The notes beneath the pieces were generated by a model. It did not search any database and was not told the DNA's origin. It saw only the letters and a program-made list of their open reading frames with translations. Shown one piece after another: positions 21,001 through 24,557 of a stretch of DNA of 24,557 bases; the first letter of the stretch is position 1; each line of letters starts with the position of its first letter. The position numbers were made by a program, and so were the translations under genes. Source of the stretch: Acanthaster planci (lineage: Eukaryota > Echinodermata > Asteroidea > Valvatida > Acanthasteridae); assembly GCF_001949145.1 (NCBI RefSeq), contig NW_019091361.1, forward strand, positions 4,214,164 through 4,238,720, given 5' to 3'.

Positions 21001-22682
21001 GTTGGTGTCACAAGGTTCACCATGATCTGGACAATGTGAGAGAGGCAACGTGAGCCACAGACTGCCAAACTTCACACACATTTTCCACGATAACTTCAAG
21101 TTCAATGAATCAAACTCACAGTAAAGCTGCCTTTTTGGGGCTTGTGACTTAGCAGTTATTCCTGCTCAGCAAACCCATAGTCGCACAGGCATTCCCAAGC
21201 ACAGACATCAGCAGCCAACACACACTTCTGCTGGCTTTCCCCCAGACTGGACAGCAAATTCAGGGGGCTTCGGGGGTTCCGCGAGACCTCCAGCTGGTGG
21301 TGCTTGACACAAAGTGATGAGTCGTTCTCCAAAATTTGAGTTTATACTCCCACAAAAACGTTCACTTGAAATGTGCCGCCTAGACTTAGTCTGCATGGCA
21401 GTTCACTCTTGAGCTAGTTTCATTGAAGCCAAATAAAAAGTATGTGGGCATAACAAGCATACATGTAGTCAAGCAAATGCCTGAAAGTGTGCCTGGCAGG
21501 AATACTGTAAGAAAAGGACTTTACACCAGAAAACGTATAGTCAAAACATCTTATACTGGACCTTACCGATAGCCTCTGTTTCTGGGGTTTGGGAAATTTT
21601 AAATTCATGAATTCTCTTTCAATTTAAAGAAAAGAACCCAAAGCTGTATGTACTTATAAGTTTTTGTAGTGTATTAACCCTCCTATGCTGAAGTCACTCT
21701 TTGGGTCACTTGGTAAACACCTCAATGAAGCACAGCTGTGTCGTGTTGTGCACTGCACCAACTGTCCCTCACAGGAATATCAGATTGCACTTTTGTGCTG
21801 CCCAACAACTGTGCTTCACTGTTTCATGTGCATAATTGTGCAGTAAACCAAATGCAGTGAAGAGGACTGCACAAAAGACCCTGGGTCATTTTGTGCTGGA
21901 AACCAAATGTGTACACACTGATCCTGTGCATGTTTGTGTGCCACATAGAAAACACATGCAAAAGAGTGACTGTGGGCACTCGTGCATATTTGTGCTGTTA
22001 AACCAAAGGAGGGATAATTTTTGCCACATGAAATCTTACCGTGTGCTCCATGATGAAATTTTAGTTTTCCAATCAATATTACTTCCTAATATTGCAACTG
22101 CAAGGGAACACGTCTTTAAGTATGATTTTCCCCTTTCAAGTAACACCCTCTTTCAGAATCTGACTTAGAATTAGAAACACCAAACTTTAAAACTATGAAA
22201 CTTAACCTCTATGGACACTTTGCCGTGGGAAAACTGGAAACTTTTACTGCTGCATTTGTAGTGTACAATCTTTTACTAACTTTTTAGTGTACAACTTTTC
22301 ACTACATTTGTGATGCACAGTTTTTCGCCACATTTATAGTTTACAACCTTTAGCCACATGCCATATGAAATTGAATAGTTTACAACCTTTAGCCACATGT
22401 CATATGAAATTGATGTTTTATGCATACGGGTAGATAGTAATAAAGATGTTTAAGGATTCTTAGTTTCATTTATTGTGCTATTTAATGCAGGTTGAACTGG
22501 CTGTTGAAGACATAGAAACCATCTTAAACACACTCATCTATGATGGCAAAGTTGAGATGACGGTTCAGTTAAGGGCAGGGGCAACATCGTCTGGCACACC
22601 AGGCCAGGTCAAACTATACCGAGCCACCCAGCCACTGACTGAGCCCGCTGGCATCATGAGGGTCCCATGTGGGGTGTGTCCG
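1..22682 (+). CDS. POLR3F: RNA polymerase III subunit RPC6 (RPC39), spliced, partial at both ends
   Basis: Join: 1-98, 1682-1749, 2339-2519, 3459-3602, 4776-4883, 22491-22682, giving 263 codons with no stop. Known role: RPC6 forms the Pol III-specific heterotrimer with RPC3 and RPC7, contacts the TFIIIB subunit BRF1, and helps recruit the polymerase and open promoters of tRNA, 5S and other small RNA genes in the nucleus. It is related to TFIIE-beta and archaeal TFE-beta. Seen here: winged-helix 1 (residues about 1-52, PHIDAQQR), winged-helix 2 (about 56-125, DNQERLVYQIIEEAGNKGIW), the hallmark stretch SVTGGAWYSDQDFESEFV (about 131-148), winged-helix 3 (about 180-250, VEDIETILNTLIYDGKVEM), then a C-terminal CGVC. 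The family is about 316 residues in vertebrates, so roughly 28 N-terminal and 25 C-terminal residues are missing. All visible introns are GT-AG; intron 2 is phase 2, the others phase 0. Identity comes from recalled family similarity, not a search. Confidence 0.94.
99..1681 (+). other. POLR3F intron 1
   Basis: This intron runs from donor GTAAGG to an acceptor after a pyrimidine-rich stretch (TTTCTTTCAATCCAG). Apart from the inverted-repeat element at 1146-1457 it holds AT-rich sequence in which I see no gene or RNA. Short reading frames on both strands resemble no family I know. Confidence 0.85.
1146..1457. mobile_element. Candidate piggyBac-like MITE (TTAA-flanked, 312 bp)
   Basis: The element is bounded by a perfect 11-bp inverted repeat, TTAACCCTAAC at 1146-1156 and GTTAGGGTTAA at 1447-1457. 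That reads as TTAA target duplications flanking CCCTAAC termini, and TTAA duplication with CCC-starting ends is the known signature of the piggyBac superfamily. A second, 23-bp inverted match lies inside (1158-1180 against 1399-1421, 20 of 23 identical). On the right, about 25 bp separate the outer and inner repeats, and that spacer is itself a small hairpin (GCCAA...TTGGC, 1428-1445). There is no transposase, so it would be non-autonomous. A chance pair of telomere-like TTAGGG motifs is the main alternative, but the inner match argues against it. Confidence 0.55.
1682..1749 (+). CDS. POLR3F: POLR3F exon, end of winged-helix 1
   Basis: The exon encodes GKIDLVKQGSELLYRLKDPSSI plus two bases of a serine codon completed by the next exon (phase 2). 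The acceptor is CCAG, with the exon starting at GGC 1682. The donor is AG|GTTAGT at 1750. The pattern G-x-I/L-D-L...LLYR-I/L-KD matches the wing of the first winged helix in RPC6. Joining to 2339 restores SKVKGVDNQER without a stop, which supports these boundaries. Confidence 0.9.
1750..2338 (+). other. POLR3F intron 2
   Basis: This 589-bp intron has donor GTTAGT and acceptor TTCTTGTGTAG. A 120-codon open frame (1781-2143) lies wholly inside it but resembles no protein family and looks like chance. I see no RNA gene or repeat element. Confidence 0.85.
2339..2519 (+). CDS. POLR3F: POLR3F exon, winged-helix 2
   Basis: The first base completes the serine codon, then 60 codons follow, from KVKGVDNQERLVYQ to LIKAVKSVG. 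The helix-turn-helix core (IRDIRLRSNLLLTQLNKIL, then LESRNLIKAVKSV) is the second winged helix, strongly conserved from yeast to human. The donor is GGG|GTGAGC at 2520 (phase 0). Reading past it gives a frame open only to 2615, which is intron read-through. Confidence 0.93.
2520..3458 (+). other. POLR3F intron 3
   Basis: This intron is 939 bp, with donor GTGAGC and acceptor CACACATCCAG after a pyrimidine-rich tract. I see no coding, RNA or mobile feature in it. Confidence 0.85.
3459..3602 (+). CDS. POLR3F: POLR3F exon, invariant RPC6 core
   Basis: This exon has 48 codons and both ends are phase 0. It encodes ASKRKVYMLFNLEPD, then the near-invariant SVTGGAWYSDQDFESEFV, then EVLNQQCYKFLQQK. 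This stretch links winged-helix 2 to winged-helix 3 and is the most diagnostic part of the protein for RPC6. The donor is AAG|GTACTT at 3603. Confidence 0.96.
3603..4775 (+). other. POLR3F intron 4
   Basis: This 1173-bp intron runs from donor GTACTT to acceptor TTGATTAG. It contains the SINE at about 3640-3968. The rest (3970-4775) has a 119-codon open frame at 4141-4500 with no recognisable family, short CCAAAG repeats near 4150-4170, a C-run near 4485 and a T-run near 4635. I see no second gene. Confidence 0.85.
3640..3968 (+). mobile_element. tRNA-derived SINE with ATT-rich tail
   Basis: The head carries Pol III internal-promoter motifs: an A-box-like ATGGTTAGGACTC (3648-3660) and an essentially perfect B box GGTTCGAATCT (3685-3695), spaced as in a tRNA. 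An unrelated body follows. The element ends in GACTTTATAAATACCC (3922-3937) followed by ATTATTATCATTATTG-type sequence (about 3938-3968). That tail resembles the end of the LINE relic at 9085-9112, suggesting shared retrotransposition machinery. Exact edges and target duplications were not resolved, and the tRNA of origin is not identifiable by eye. Confidence 0.68.
4776..4883 (+). CDS. POLR3F: POLR3F exon, linker and start of winged-helix 3
   Basis: This exon has 36 codons and both ends are phase 0. It encodes ADLAAESQLDPILRRNQSY, then GSSEDVWKFIRELGISK. The second part begins the third winged helix and continues in frame at 22491. The acceptor is ATTAG|GCT and the donor AAG|GTGGGT at 4884. 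The exon is followed by an intron more than ten times longer than any other in the window. Confidence 0.93.
4884..6325. other. Intron 5 segment without recognisable genes
   Basis: AT-rich sequence with T-runs and scattered TACATGTA palindromes (for example 5620-5635 and 5816-5830). No RNA gene or complete mobile element was seen. The part near 6255-6325 may be the body of the minus-strand tRNA-headed element that follows. Confidence 0.6.
6326..6398 (-). repeat. tRNA-Ala-like sequence (SINE head or tRNA pseudogene)
   Basis: On the minus strand the 73-nt sequence keeps tRNA spacing: an A-box-like TGGGCGAGTAC starts at position 8 and the B box GGTTCAAGTCC at position 53. The acceptor stem pairs at 6 of 7 positions (one G-U). 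The T stem pairs at 4 of 5 with loop TTCAAGT. The anticodon stem CTGC/GCAG encloses an 8-nt loop containing AGC after a U. The D arm does not pair, the anticodon loop is one base too long and there is no CCA, so a working tRNA is unlikely. A tRNA-derived SINE in antisense orientation, with its body towards 6255, or a decayed tRNA copy both fit. Confidence 0.55.
6399..8893. other. Intron 5 segment without recognisable genes
   Basis: No family is recognisable. The longest open frame is 142 codons on the minus strand (7532-7960), with no motif or plausible domain, and I treat it as chance. Clusters of TACATGTA-type palindromes occur near 6925-6940, 7060-7075 and 7627-7734. Confidence 0.6.
8894..9112 (+). 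mobile_element. LINE relic: C-terminus of a non-LTR retrotransposon plus its 3' tail
   Basis: Around 8900-8923 one frame reads ATKLWNSL. After a frameshift, another frame reads FVRLSKSFDTIK, then DRLKSYLHRQAFG, then stop TAA at 9006-9008. The pattern LWNSLP...SL..FK.RLK..L..QAF is the usual C-terminal end of ORF2 in Jockey/CR1/L2-type LINEs. About 80 bases follow the stop, then CTCTATAAATGTTC and an ATTATTATT tail (about 9085-9112), as expected for a 5'-truncated insertion. The element is dead, with one frameshift and no catalytic domain. Confidence 0.65.
9417..9538. repeat. Dense ACATGTAC palindromic simple-repeat cluster
   Basis: This is the densest stretch in the window of TACATGTA/GTACATGTAC units, interrupted by single-base variants (GTGCACGTACAC, TACAGTACATAC). 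Because the unit is self-complementary, the stretch can fold on itself in either strand. Nearby 9620-9650 has further copies. Confidence 0.75.
10011..10470. mobile_element. Candidate non-autonomous DNA transposon (MITE) with 22-bp inverted ends
   Basis: The left end 10011-10032 begins GGGTGCACTG and finishes CCAATTCAAG. The right end 10449-10470 is its reverse complement with 3 mismatches in 22. ATAG occurs immediately outside both ends (10007-10010 and 10471-10474), a possible 4-bp target duplication. The interior has no transposase and little further symmetry. I cannot assign a superfamily. A 65-codon minus-strand frame inside (10186-10383) has no recognisable similarity. Confidence 0.55.
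10595..11000 (+). repeat. Two diverged copies of an AGGATTTTT-containing intronic repeat
   Basis: The copies lie at about 10605-10680 and 10923-11002. Both read TC[AG]TCAGG...TTTCCTGA, then GGATTTTTC, then ACA.TCT, AATCTG and AT.TCCT.A.TTTA, in the same order, about 318 bases apart. They look like an old local duplication or two copies of a dispersed element. I do not recognise the family. Confidence 0.45.
11058..11655 (+). repeat. Second pair of diverged intronic repeat copies
   Basis: Copies at about 11058-11164 and 11528-11655 share, in order, GGCAAACA/AGCAAACA, GACCTTACAC, a TGGG...CC...CAAA block and ATTTC[AG]TTTTCCTCCAAT with TCAT after it. The spacing varies by insertions. They lie directly downstream of the preceding pair, so the whole 10.6-11.7 kb block may be two or three copies of one longer decayed repeat. 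Confidence 0.45.
11656..12832. other. Intron 5 segment without recognisable genes
   Basis: A 123-codon minus-strand frame (11698-12069) has no recognisable domain. Palindromic TACATGTATGTATG and ACATGTACATGTACA repeats lie at 12487-12522. Nothing else is identifiable. Confidence 0.6.
12833..12955. repeat. Interspersed repeat with recurring TTGTTATAA motifs
   Basis: The segment GAGTCGAATCTCGTTAATAA, a CCTCCGGACAAATTAC block, then TTGTTATAAC (about 12879), TTGTTATAAA (about 12923) and TTGTATTAAC form a degenerate series. CTCGTTAATAAGAG and TTGTTATAACAA are near-palindromic. It looks like a short dispersed element rather than unique intron. Family and edges are unknown, and an ATT microsatellite follows at about 12953-12968. 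Confidence 0.35.
12956..15789. other. Intron 5 segment without recognisable genes
   Basis: Holds ACATGTAC clusters (12975-12994 and 13872-13956), a short C-run near 14270 and an A-rich, purine-biased stretch around 15225-15350. Several 60-80 codon frames show no recognisable similarity. No RNA gene was seen. Confidence 0.6.
15790..16335. repeat. Diverged duplication with GATACGTTACC in direct and inverted copies
   Basis: Blocks at 15790-15870 and 16111-16191 share GATACGTTACC, CTACTT, a TGGG block, AAGT and ATGAATTTCA in the same order at an offset of about 321. In addition CAGATACGTTACC (16109-16121) has a perfect 13-bp inverted partner GGTAACGTATCTG (16323-16335), enclosing about 200 bp. 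This could be two copies of a small inverted-repeat element, or a local duplication followed by inversion. Confidence 0.5.
16336..17746. other. Intron 5 segment without recognisable genes
   Basis: Contains a short CCCACACACCC-type microsatellite (about 16750-16770), palindromic ACATGTAC at 16929-16945 and 17008-17022, and a 19-bp tandem repeat CTACACCGTGGCA... at 17488-17525 with a partial third unit. A 119-codon minus-strand frame (17125-17484) has no recognisable domain. The part from about 17490 to 17746 may be the 3' untranslated part of the minus-strand LINE relic that follows. Confidence 0.55.
17747..18737 (-). pseudogene. Degenerate non-LTR retrotransposon reverse transcriptase
   Basis: Read on the minus strand from 18737 the fragments appear in the order of a LINE ORF2: WIEGFLSGRTQ (18705-18737), RLSADDS at the polymerase active site (18575-18595), IKSP..LKGLQADLQAVLD, then FTDDLYWSNCVEAVRAKASR (about 18275-18335), and near the C-terminus RAAQIWNRLPVTITA (about 17815-17860) running to a TAG stop at 17747-17749. 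This matches Jockey/CR1/L2-type elements, where these parts normally read WIEAFLSGRTQ, FADD, W..HV..V..KA...L and WN.LP. Several frameshifts and stops separate the pieces, and the aromatic residue before ADD is replaced by serine. The 5' half, including the endonuclease, is absent. Confidence 0.78.
18760..20266. other. Intron 5 segment, mostly unrecognised, possible LINE/SINE 3' tail
   Basis: At about 19060-19125 the string CACCCAGGTTAAATAATG followed by AATAAAAATAAAAAG resembles the A-rich 3' tail of a retroposon in plus orientation, but its body is not recognisable. A palindromic ACATGTAC cluster lies at 19332-19351. A decayed A-box-like TTGGTCGAGTGGTTA lies at 20193-20207 without a matching B box. 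No gene was seen. Confidence 0.4.
20267..20309 (+). repeat. 20-bp tandem duplication
   Basis: CTTCTTATCAAGCTGACCAG (20267-20286) is followed directly by CTTCTTATCAAGGTAACCAG (20287-20306) and CTT, with two differences in 20. It is a simple local slippage product with no evident function. Confidence 0.7.
20310..21835. other. Intron 5 segment without recognisable genes
   Basis: Short frames on both strands (60-75 codons) show no motifs. No RNA gene, complete repeat or mobile element could be identified. Confidence 0.55.
21836..22009 (+). repeat. Degenerate repeat with TTGTGCTG(G/T)AAACCAAATG core
   Basis: The core appears at 21836-21854 (TTGTGCAGTAAACCAAATG), 21891-21909 (TTGTGCTGGAAACCAAATG) and 21990-22009 (TTGTGCTGTTAAACCAAAGG). 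Spacings of 55 and 99 bases suggest a unit of roughly 50 bp with one decayed copy between the second and third. Open frames cross it on both strands, but their residues show no periodic conservation, so I read it as a decayed minisatellite. Confidence 0.5.
22251..22414 (+). repeat. 26-bp tandem repeat with two 39-bp terminal units, next to exon 6 acceptor
   Basis: TAGTGTACAA-type starts recur at 22259, 22285, 22311 and 22337, exactly 26 bases apart. From 22337 the unit lengthens to 39: TAGTTTACAACCTTTAGCC begins at 22337 and again at 22376, and the two 39-base units are nearly identical. The array ends 76 bases before exon 6. The older 26-bp units have diverged more than the 39-bp pair, indicating a later duplication of one and a half units. 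Confidence 0.75.
22491..22682 (+). CDS. POLR3F: POLR3F exon, end of winged-helix 3 and first Fe-S cysteines
   Basis: This exon has 64 codons and both ends are phase 0: VELAVEDIETILNTLIYDGK, then VEMTVQLRAGATSSGTPG, then QVKLYRATQPLTEPAG and finally IMRVPCGVCP. The family's C-terminal region binds a 4Fe-4S cluster through four cysteines (known for human RPC6 and archaeal TFE-beta). Only the CxxC pair is encoded here; the other two should be in the next exon. The acceptor is TTTAATGCAG and the donor CCG|GTGAGT at 22683. Reading through the donor gives Val-Ser-stop. Confidence 0.94.
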
Positions 22683-23085
22683 GTGAGTTAGCTGGGGTTG
22701 GTGATTGGGGGAGGGAGAGAAACAGGCATCGGTGAGTTTCCCCTCGTGGGCTGTGTAAGAAAGAGTGAGGTGTAGTTGGTGATCGGGGGAGTGGCATCAT
22801 CATATCATGAGGGTTCCTTGTGGGGTGTGTCTGGTGAGTTGAGTTTGGGTATGAGGGGAGGGTAGAGGAAAAAGGCATCGCGGGATCATTTGCTGGGTGT
22901 GTCCAGGGAGTTGGGTTTGGTACAGAGTATTTGGTTCCAAGGAGTTGAGGGAATGGTAGCAGTAAAGTTCTCCTGACGGATGCGCCAGTGACTTAGGGTT
23001 AAATTCAGTGATTTGAAAGACATATCATAAGGCTCCCGTACTAGTATGAGATGTGTCTTGTGAGTTAGGGTTTGGTTGGTGGGAT
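22653..23085 (+). repeat. About 75-bp minisatellite that starts inside exon 6 and repeats its splice donor
   Basis: A unit reading ATCATGAGGGTCCC...GGGGTGTGTCCG|GTGAGTTAG, then a TTTGG/GGTTGG block and GGGGGAG, recurs in decayed form. The GTGTGTCC-like core sits at 22674, 22751, 22825, 22897, 22979 and 23051, a mean spacing of about 75. The first core lies in coding exon 6. The third unit is closest to the first (22804-22841 against 22653-22690, offset 151, about 34 of 39 bases matching) and keeps GTGAGT at 22834. The last keeps GTGAGT at 23060. The second, fourth and fifth have lost the donor. A partial duplication of exon plus intron edge followed by decay is the simplest reading. Confidence 0.7.
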
Positions 23086-24131
23086 TTGGGCGGGGGGAGG
23101 TGGTGGTAGAGAAGCAGATGTCAAGAAGGTCCCCCTGTGGTCATTGGGCCCATGTTACTACCAGTACACTCTTTCTACTTCAATTTTCATGGGACATCCA
23201 GCTCAAAGTACATGTACAGCAGCAGTGTTTTTTGTTGGATGCGAAAACAACCGAAGCGAAATCGTTCCAGTTGAAGCGTTTTAACTGTGATTGGCAAAAA
23301 CAGGTTCAGTCCACAGACTCGCTTCTGAAAAGGGCAGGGTAAACATGCATTCTCTGAGTTGTGTTGTTCAAAGAGCTCAAGCTGTCGAACATTTGTGCAG
23401 TGTTCGACCTCTGACTGCTTCGTTGCTGAAGCCTACCCAGCGACATTGCAGTGGTTGCCTTCTCTCTGTTTTTTCTACTGCGAATCTGAAATGAGCTGCC
23501 ATCCTTTGTATTGTTGCAAGAGAGGGCAGGGGCAGAGGGGCGCGACTTACAGTACTGACCATGGAATGGTGCCCCAGGGATCAGTAATGAATCATTTATT
23601 TCACTGAAGCACAAGGCAGACTCTCTGCAAGTTTCATTGCGCAGAAGGGTACCTATAACCTTTGTTGGACATGCACATAGTGGTGATTTCTAACCAGGGC
23701 TGGGAAAGGGAATTGTAGCCCGATTCAAACAAAAATGAGACAGGATGGAGAGCGTTGGTAAGCGAAACCAAAATATTCCTGAAACTGTCCAGACCGGAAA
23801 TGTCTGAAAGGGGATGAGGATGACTCTGGAGCACTGACAGCAATATCTCGGCATCTGTGCTTCACGATTTTTTCTGGCAGTTTTTTAGTACTTCAATACT
23901 AACTTCATATTCCGAGTTTACAAGGTCAATGAAGTGATAATAACTGTCCTTTCTTGTTGTCTGTGTTCATCTTTGTCAAAGTGATTGTTTCCGTATTAAC
24001 GTAGACAGATGTACAGTTACCGTAATTGGGAATAATGCTTTTTGCTCATTGTATCCAGAATTTTGGCTTAATTGAGTTTGCACTGATGAGAGTCAACTGC
24101 AGTTACCAATGCTGTAATCAAGCCCTTGGCA

Positions 24132-24226
24132 TCTGAGTCCAAGTCCGAGTCATTCGAGTCCGAGTCTCGTCCGAGTCCTTGTATTCTGAGTCCAAGTCCA
24201 AGTCTTTGTGTCCAAGGCTGAGTCCT
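24132..24226 (+). repeat. Degenerate GAGTCC hexanucleotide repeat
   Basis: Units GAGTCC, AAGTCC and GAGTCT recur in blocks: CTGAGTCCAAGTCCGAGTC, then CGAGTCCGAGTCTCG, then TCTGAGTCCAAGTCCAAGTC. On the minus strand one frame reads Asp-Ser-Asp-Ser-Asn-Asp-Ser, a by-product of the repeat and not evidence of a gene. Confidence 0.75.
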
Positions 24227-24364
24227 TTTATGATTCTCAAGTAACATCAACACCAATGTACATGCACATGTATTAATATAAATCACAAATATGACACATT
24301 ATTAAGATTGAAAAGGGCATTTTATAAAAAGTTATAATTAAACACTCTTTTTATTTCACCTTTA

Positions 24365-24557
24365 TTAACCCTAACCCTGCTTAATGCACCAGAGGTAAAA
24401 AGTTGTTGCATTTAGCAGGCAACGCAAGTCTGCTGGTGGTATGCATTCTGGTCCATTTAGCAGGCTTGGTGTTTACGCCCTAGCAACTAGAGCACCAGAA
24501 TGCACTGGTGCAATCTGACATAAATTAGTTCACTGCACAATGCACCAATATGCACCA
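24365..24557. repeat. Left part of an unclassified inverted-repeat-rich element, cut by window end
   Basis: It starts TTAACCCTAACCCT, the same 14 bases that open the MITE candidate at 1146. The interior has a direct repeat CATTTAGCAGGC (24409-24420 and 24454-24465), an 11-bp inverted repeat TGCATTCTGGT/ACCAGAATGCA (24442-24452 and 24494-24504), a palindrome GCACCAG...CTGGTGC (24492-24511) and several ATGCACCA copies up to the window edge. The right end is not visible, so its identity as a transposon is a guess. Confidence 0.4.

Larger units (their letters stand above)
4884..22490 (+). other. POLR3F intron 5, 17.6 kb, repeat-rich
   Basis: The donor is GTGGGT and the acceptor is TTGTGCTATTTAATGCAG. 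The intron interrupts winged-helix 3 between ELGISK and VELAVED in phase 0. It contains a tRNA-like sequence, two non-LTR retrotransposon relics in opposite orientations, an inverted-repeat element, several diverged local duplications, a 26-bp tandem repeat and many ACATGTAC clusters, each listed separately. I read both strands for nested genes. Open frames of 60-145 codons occur but are compositionally like intron, lack recognisable motifs, or overlap repeat relics. Confidence 0.9.
22683..24557 (+). other. POLR3F intron 6 (incomplete)
   Basis: This begins with donor GTGAGT. It carries the minisatellite, the GAGTCC repeat and the terminal repeat listed separately. The remaining stretch from 23090 to 24120 contains overlapping frames of 60-102 codons on both strands (around 23290-23614) without recognisable domains. 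I searched by eye for the final RPC6 exon (a short segment with two cysteines ending in a tryptophan-containing C-terminus) and did not find it, so it probably lies downstream. Confidence 0.8.

Noticed and set aside
22804-22833. Second copy of the exon 6 end as a real mutually exclusive exon
   Set aside because: There is no acceptor with a pyrimidine tract before it, and only the last 30 or so coding bases are duplicated.
23306-23614. Cluster of overlapping frames on both strands in intron 6 (up to 102 codons)
   Set aside because: Locally GC-richer sequence removes stops on both strands. No frame shows a domain. It was also checked for the missing RPC6 terminal exon and does not fit.
1-24557. 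CRISPR arrays, operons, phage or other prokaryotic systems
   Set aside because: The window is clearly an intron-containing animal gene. Tandem repeats here lack regular unique spacers, and no prokaryote-type gene clusters are present.

Overview
The window is eukaryotic genomic DNA, almost certainly from a marine invertebrate animal. It is AT-rich and intron-heavy and carries tRNA-derived SINE-like sequence, decayed non-LTR retrotransposons, short inverted-repeat elements and a pervasive ACATGTAC palindromic simple repeat. The repeat style would fit a lancelet, echinoderm, hemichordate or mollusc. I cannot fix the taxon from sequence alone.

One gene is supported: POLR3F (RPC6/RPC39), the winged-helix subunit of RNA polymerase III, on the plus strand. 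Six coding exons lie at 1-98, 1682-1749, 2339-2519, 3459-3602, 4776-4883 and 22491-22682. Together they give 263 uninterrupted codons, every visible splice site is GT-AG, and reading phase is kept at every junction. The N-terminal start lies upstream of the window. The last two cysteines of the family's Fe-S motif must lie in an exon beyond position 24557, because I could not find that exon here.

Introns 1-4 are 0.6-1.6 kb. Intron 1 holds a TTAA-flanked piggyBac-like MITE candidate (1146-1457). Intron 4 holds a tRNA-headed SINE (about 3640-3968). Intron 5 is 17.6 kb, about 72% of the window, and has been filled by insertions: a tRNA-Ala-like sequence on the minus strand (6326-6398), the 3' end of a LINE (about 8894-9112), a 460-bp inverted-repeat element (10011-10470), diverged intronic duplications (10.6-11.7 kb and 15.8-16.3 kb), a minus-strand reverse transcriptase relic (17747-18737) and a 26-bp tandem repeat just before exon 6. 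No credible nested gene was seen on either strand.

The most unusual feature is at exon 6. A degenerate minisatellite of about 75 bp starts inside the coding exon and runs into intron 6. It copies the exon end plus its GTGAGT donor, giving further donor-like sites at 22834 and 23060. The window ends in an unclassified repeat whose left edge, TTAACCCTAACCCT, matches that of the intron 1 MITE candidate.

I found no new multi-gene biological system. What stands out is repeat and splice-site architecture around one conserved housekeeping gene.
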